Below are positions 5,653 to 8,233 of a stretch of 8,233 nt of DNA, one piece after another (positions within the stretch are counted from its first letter, which is position 1; every line of letters starts with the position of its first letter). Both the position numbers and the translations under genes were made by a program. The notes below the pieces were generated by a model. It did no database searches and had not been told where the DNA came from. It saw only the letters and a program-made list of their open reading frames with translations. The stretch comes from an uncultured Clostridia bacterium (lineage in GTDB: Bacteria; Bacillota; Clostridia; TANB77; CAG-508). The stretch is taken from the NCBI GenBank assembly GCA_904419095.1, contig CAJFQT010000057.1:1-8233 (forward strand), read 5' to 3'.

Positions 5653-6966
5653 TTAATTACTACATATATGATTTTTAATTGTTTTTCTCCCAATTGATTC
5701 ATATATCACATCACACTCACTCATATTTTTAATATCATAACAATTTCTACCATCTATAATAATTGGAATTTTCATTTCTTTTTCAAAATTCTCAGGCTCA
5801 AACTTTTTAATTTCATTCCATTCTGTAAATATCAAACAGATATCAGCATCTTTTATAGCATCTTGTATATTTTCGCAATAATTTAAATTTAATTTTAGTT
5901 TTCTTAAATTATTCAATCCTATTGGATCAAATACACTTATTTTTGCACCTTCTTTTAATAGCAATTTAATATTTTCTACTGCTGGTGATTCTCTTAAATC
6001 ATCTGTATTAGGCTTAAAAGTAACTCCTAATATTGCTACTTTTATTCCATTAAAGTCTTTATAATATTTTCTTGCTTTTTCTAATAATTTAAATTTTTGA
6101 TTATTATTTGTACTTCTTACAGCTTCTATCAATTTCGAATTATTATTTGATTGTGAAAAAATCCAATTTAATGCTTCTGTATCTTTTGGCAAACATGAGC
6201 CACCATAACCAATACTAGCTTTTAGGTATTTTTCTCCAATTCTGTCATCTAATCCAATTCCCTTAGAAACATCATCTATGTTGGCGTCATAATCTTCACA
6301 TAAATTTGCAATTTCATTTATATATGATATTTTTAAGGCCAAAAAAGTATTTGAAGCATATTTTATTATCTCTGCACTTTCTCTGTTAGTTACTAAATAT
6401 CTTTGATTATACTTATCATACAATTTTTTCATTACATTTTCTGCATGCTTAGAGTTGACGCCTAATATTATCCTTTTTGCTCTAATTGTATCATTTATGG
6501 CAGTTCCTTGAGACAAAAACTCTGGATTTGATACTACTTCAATTTTTATATCTTTATTTATTTTTGAATTCAAATAATCCTCTATTTTTTTATTTGTTCC
6601 AACTGGTACAGTTGATTTTAATGCTATAATACAATCATTTTTTAAATTTTTTTCTATTTGCTTGATTACATTTTTTATAGATTGCATATTTGGTTTTCCG
6701 TTTTCACCTTGTGGAGTTCCAACACATATAATAATTACTTCTGGCATTTTATATGCTTCTTCTATTTGTGTAGTATATTTTAAATTATCTTTATTTTTTT
6801 GCATATAATATTCTATTTCAGGTTCATATATTGTACTTTTACCACTTTTTAGCAAATTAATTTTATTTTGGTCTATATCTAGACAAATAACATGATGTCC
6901 TATTTCTGCTAAACAAACTGCTGTAACTAATCCAACATAACCAGTGCCTACAATTGTTACTCTCAT
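5653..6966 (-). CDS. ugd: UDP-glucose 6-dehydrogenase
   Basis: A 437-residue, full-length member of the UDP-glucose/GDP-mannose dehydrogenase family. It oxidises UDP-glucose to UDP-glucuronate with two NAD, supplying acidic sugars for capsule or other surface polymers. Seen: N-terminal Rossmann motif GTGYVG (7-12); STVPVGT (118-124); NPEF (147-150) followed by LSQG where LREG or LAEG is usual; AEIIKYASNTFLALKIS (198-214), the helix with the structural Lys; catalytic GYGGSC with C258, followed by LPKD instead of the common FPKD; and C-terminal GVTFKPNTDDLRESPA (314-329). UDP-N-acetyl-mannosamine dehydrogenase is a less likely alternative. It starts 10 bases after the upstream oxidoreductase, and its AAGGAG ribosome site overlaps that gene's stop, so they form one transcript. 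It is more AT-rich than the operon downstream. Confidence 0.95.
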   Translation of the reverse strand: MRVTIVGTGYVGLVTAVCLAEIGHHVICLDIDQNKINLLKSGKSTIYEPEIEYYMQKNKDNLKYTTQIEEAYKMPEVIIICVGTPQGENGKPNMQSIKNVIKQIEKNLKNDCIIALKSTVPVGTNKKIEDYLNSKINKDIKIEVVSNPEFLSQGTAINDTIRAKRIILGVNSKHAENVMKKLYDKYNQRYLVTNRESAEIIKYASNTFLALKISYINEIANLCEDYDANIDDVSKGIGLDDRIGEKYLKASIGYGGSCLPKDTEALNWIFSQSNNNSKLIEAVRSTNNNQKFKLLEKARKYYKDFNGIKVAILGVTFKPNTDDLRESPAVENIKLLLKEGAKISVFDPIGLNNLRKLKLNLNYCENIQDAIKDADICLIFTEWNEIKKFEPENFEKEMKIPIIIDGRNCYDIKNMSECDVIYESIGRKTIKNHICSN

Positions 6967-6976
6967 TTCTTTCTCC

Positions 6977-7939
6977 TTACACTTCTATATATTTTGAAAA
7001 TTCTGTTCCAAATTTTATTAATCTTTCTTCATATTTTTTATCTATATTGTCACTATTAAAATACTTATAAGCATCTTTTATGCATTCATAAATATTATCA
7101 TCTTTTTCATATGTTTTTTGGAAAATCTTTATTCCGTCTTTTAAGACTTGCATTTTGCCTGGTTTAGTTAAATTGAATTTTTTATCATATACCAAAAATT
7201 CACCTTTTACAATAGCATTAGAACTACATATAACTATTACATCTCTTGTTACTGTATTACTAGTTAAATCACTTATATGTGTTACAATTATATTATCTTT
7301 TTTACATATAATTTTACCATAACCATGTTTTGGTAATACTATATTTTCATAACATAAGTCTTTTTCTTCTAATAGCAAAAGATTGTCTTCTTTGTAATCT
7401 CCAGCTAAGTAATTAGCAATATATATTTGGTGTGGCATTTCTATTTCTACATTTCTTGTAACTTTTCCATTTGCCATTCCTCTTCCTTTAATACTTTCTT
7501 GTATTCTGTTTTTAGAAAAGTTTGTATAAATTGCTTTTACTTCTAATTTATTTTCCAGAATATACTTTTTCATATCCTCTACAATCTTTGAATATAAATA
7601 ATTTTGAATCATAATAATTTTTAAATCTTTATGCTTTTCTAACAATTCCTTCTTTAGTATAAAAGGTTTTTCAACTAAAATATTTTTAATATTTAAATTA
7701 ATACATTCATCTATAATTTGATAAAATACTTCTTTGGGTGTACATATATCTACTACAACATCATTACTATCTAATTTCTTTTCGTTTAATACTTCTTCTA
7801 TTGTTTTATATATTTTTAAGTCATTATCTTCTTTTTGATTATCTACTAAAAATATTTCTCCTTTTTCTTTTAATTTGTTATATGATTGTAAATGTAATCT
7901 TCCTGCTTTACTTACGCCTATTATTATTATATTTTTCAT
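6977..7939 (-). CDS. Gfo/Idh/MocA-family sugar oxidoreductase
   Basis: A 320-residue NAD(P)-dependent oxidoreductase. The N-terminal Rossmann fold starts with IIIIGVSKAGRLHL (4-17), a variant of the GxGxxG/A loop. VDICTP (63-68) and VEKPF (89-93) follow; K91 of EKP is the conserved catalytic Lys. The C-terminal half has MPHQIYIANYLAGD (168-181), matching the H-x-x-D ... G helix with H170 kept and the Asp replaced by Tyr. Length is near the lower end for the family. Members oxidise or reduce sugars, often nucleotide-linked, or act on inositols; here the link to ugd suggests a nucleotide-sugar step in surface glycan synthesis, but the substrate cannot be read from sequence. AGGAGGGT (7945-7952) lies 5 bases before ATG and a clear promoter lies upstream, so this is the first gene of the unit. 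Confidence 0.82.
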   Translation of the reverse strand: MKNIIIIGVSKAGRLHLQSYNKLKEKGEIFLVDNQKEDNDLKIYKTIEEVLNEKKLDSNDVVVDICTPKEVFYQIIDECINLNIKNILVEKPFILKKELLEKHKDLKIIMIQNYLYSKIVEDMKKYILENKLEVKAIYTNFSKNRIQESIKGRGMANGKVTRNVEIEMPHQIYIANYLAGDYKEDNLLLLEEKDLCYENIVLPKHGYGKIICKKDNIIVTHISDLTSNTVTRDVIVICSSNAIVKGEFLVYDKKFNLTKPGKMQVLKDGIKIFQKTYEKDDNIYECIKDAYKYFNSDNIDKKYEERLIKFGTEFSKYIEV

Positions 7940-7967
7940 AAACTACCCTCCTATTTAAACATATAGT

Positions 7968-7997
7968 ATTATAGCATATTTAGTAGCCTATTTTCAA
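7968..7997 (-). promoter_or_regulatory. Promoter of the oxidoreductase-ugd unit
   Basis: On the minus strand, TTGAAA (7992-7997) and TATAAT (7968-7973) are separated by 18 bases, with TGC directly before the -10 box (extended -10). The expected start is near 7961, giving a leader of about 20 bases before the ATG at 7939, which leaves no room for a riboswitch. Confidence 0.75.
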
Positions 7998-8065
7998 TTT
8001 TTCTTAGCGTTTTCATTATTTCTAACAATAGCTGTTTTTTAACTATTGAATATTTTGCAGGATCA

Positions 8066-8084
8066 GGGCGACCTCCCCTCGCCC
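8066..8084. repeat. GC-rich hairpin GGGCGA/TCGCCC
   Basis: GGGCGA (8066-8071) and TCGCCC (8079-8084) form a 6-bp stem with a 7-base loop, in the only strongly GC-rich patch of the window. No T-run follows on either strand, so it is not a typical terminator. It may be part of the larger structured leader on the minus strand or of a mobile-element end. Confidence 0.45.
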
Positions 8085-8085
8085 G

Positions 8086-8115
8086 AAAACAGCCTAAAAG
8101 CGTGGCTTTTAGCTG
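8086..8115 (-). terminator. Hairpin with T-run following the MTSLLL mini-ORF
   Basis: Read on the minus strand, CAGCTAAAAGC and GCTTTTAGGCTG pair as an 11-bp stem with one bulged G and a CAC loop, followed directly by TTTT. This is an intrinsic terminator in shape. It begins 6 bases after the stop of the six-codon mini-ORF, a layout typical of leader-peptide attenuators, though it could also simply end a transcript entering from the right. Confidence 0.6.
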
Positions 8116-8121
8116 GGTGCT

Positions 8122-8142
8122 TTACAATAATAAAGAGGTCAT
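8122..8142 (-). CDS. Six-codon leader-like ORF (MTSLLL)
   Basis: ATG ACC TCT TTA TTA TTG TAA, preceded by GAGGAG with 6 bases spacing, which is a good ribosome site. Three successive Leu codons followed closely by a terminator hairpin resemble leader peptides whose translation speed controls transcription. The initiation region is itself folded: GAGGTC (8146-8151) pairs with GACCTC (8135-8140). A second GAGGTC on the minus strand (8070-8075) could compete for the same GACCTC. The normal target would be a gene just downstream, but the only gene there has its own promoter, so the leader may be orphaned. A chance ATG after a ribosome-site-like sequence cannot be excluded. Confidence 0.35.
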   Translation of the reverse strand: MTSLLL

Positions 8143-8151
8143 TTAGACCTC
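8135..8151. repeat. Hairpin covering the mini-ORF start
   Basis: GAGGTC (8135-8140) and GACCTC (8146-8151) form a 6-bp stem with a 5-base loop. On the minus strand the loop holds the stop of the short ORF to the right and the A and T of the mini-ORF ATG; one arm carries part of the ribosome site and the other the G of the ATG and the first codons. Such a stem would limit initiation of the mini-ORF. Confidence 0.45.
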
Positions 8152-8223
8152 CTCAATTCTACAGCCTTTTTCTTTTAAGTAATGCATCATATCTTTAATA
8201 ACTAAATCACAGGTAATTGCCAA
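8143..8223 (-). CDS. Short ORF of at most 26 codons, possibly a gene fragment
   Basis: In-frame TAA at 8227-8229 limits the frame, which then runs from a possible TTG (8221-8223) to TAA (8143-8145). The product is LAITCDLVIKDMMHYLKEKG followed by CRIEEV, a plausible amphipathic helical peptide. No ribosome site precedes the TTG; the internal ATG pair would give only about 15 codons. Its stop directly abuts the ATG of the MTSLLL mini-ORF. It may be the tail of a decayed gene or a tiny peptide. No family recognised. Confidence 0.25.
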   Translation of the reverse strand: MAITCDLVIKDMMHYLKEKGCRIEEV

Positions 8224-8233
8224 TTTTTATATT

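Larger units (their letters stand above)
7969..8121 (-). pseudogene. Possible gene relic, 50 open codons without a start
   Basis: In the frame that follows the stop of the MTSLLL mini-ORF, 50 codons stay open down to TAA at 7969-7971. The middle (CFRARGGRPDPAKYS) is GC-rich and protein-like; the rest is Lys/Leu-rich. There is no start codon with a ribosome site near its beginning, and the promoter of the 7939 gene is embedded in its end. It could be a read-through or decayed piece of an inserted element, or chance openness helped by the GC-rich patch. No family recognised. A CAATAG/CTATTG dyad (8026-8031, 8043-8048) is also in this stretch. Confidence 0.22.

Noticed and set aside
7738..7941. 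Plus-strand frame with a Leu/Tyr-rich product that looks like a membrane peptide
   Set aside because: It is antisense to the N-terminal Rossmann fold of the Gfo/Idh/MocA protein; the Leu/Tyr richness comes from complementing A-rich codons.

Overview
The window is AT-rich DNA with strong Shine-Dalgarno sites (AGGAGG type), sigma-A-like promoters and the standard genetic code (TGA is used as a stop). This fits a low-GC Bacillota, probably a clostridial or gut-commensal lineage; no marker fixes the species. No rRNA, tRNA or CRISPR array was seen.

Left part (1-803): a minus-strand minimal nucleotidyltransferase of the MNT/HEPN toxin-antitoxin type with its own promoter. Its usual HEPN partner would lie just beyond the left edge. 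To its right are 437 bases without an intact gene. They hold a possible gene remnant (465-608, minus), several AT-rich dyads, and a tandem TTTTGCAAAT repeat directly in front of the next gene.

Centre (804-5652): a lone plus-strand gene (804-1697) whose middle carries features resembling an R-S-E ADP-ribosyltransferase. It converges on a tight three-gene minus-strand operon across a bidirectional terminator. In transcription order the operon encodes (1) a 427-aa protein with an ImmA/IrrE-like metallopeptidase core whose HExxH motif has become QELFH, (2) a B12-binding-type radical SAM enzyme with an unusual CX5CX2C cluster motif and a Gly/His-rich tail, and (3) a PyrD/PreA-like FMN oxidoreductase that keeps the catalytic Lys and Cys but has an altered substrate pocket. 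The last two genes overlap by 4 bases. The operon has a TTGACA-17-TATAAT promoter and two dyads in its start region and leader. I do not recognise this trio as a named pathway. It is the best candidate here for an undescribed biosynthetic or modification system.

Right part (5653-7939): a two-gene minus-strand unit made of a Gfo/Idh/MocA-type sugar oxidoreductase and UDP-glucose 6-dehydrogenase (ugd). It probably supplies or remodels nucleotide sugars for surface polysaccharide. It is visibly more AT-rich than the central operon, so the two blocks may have different histories.

Right edge (7940-8233): no intact protein gene of normal size. It has a GC-rich patch containing, on the minus strand, a six-codon leader-like ORF (MTSLLL) with a good ribosome binding site, followed by a hairpin with a T-run. 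This looks like an attenuator, flanked by short open stretches that may be relics of a mobile or resistance element.
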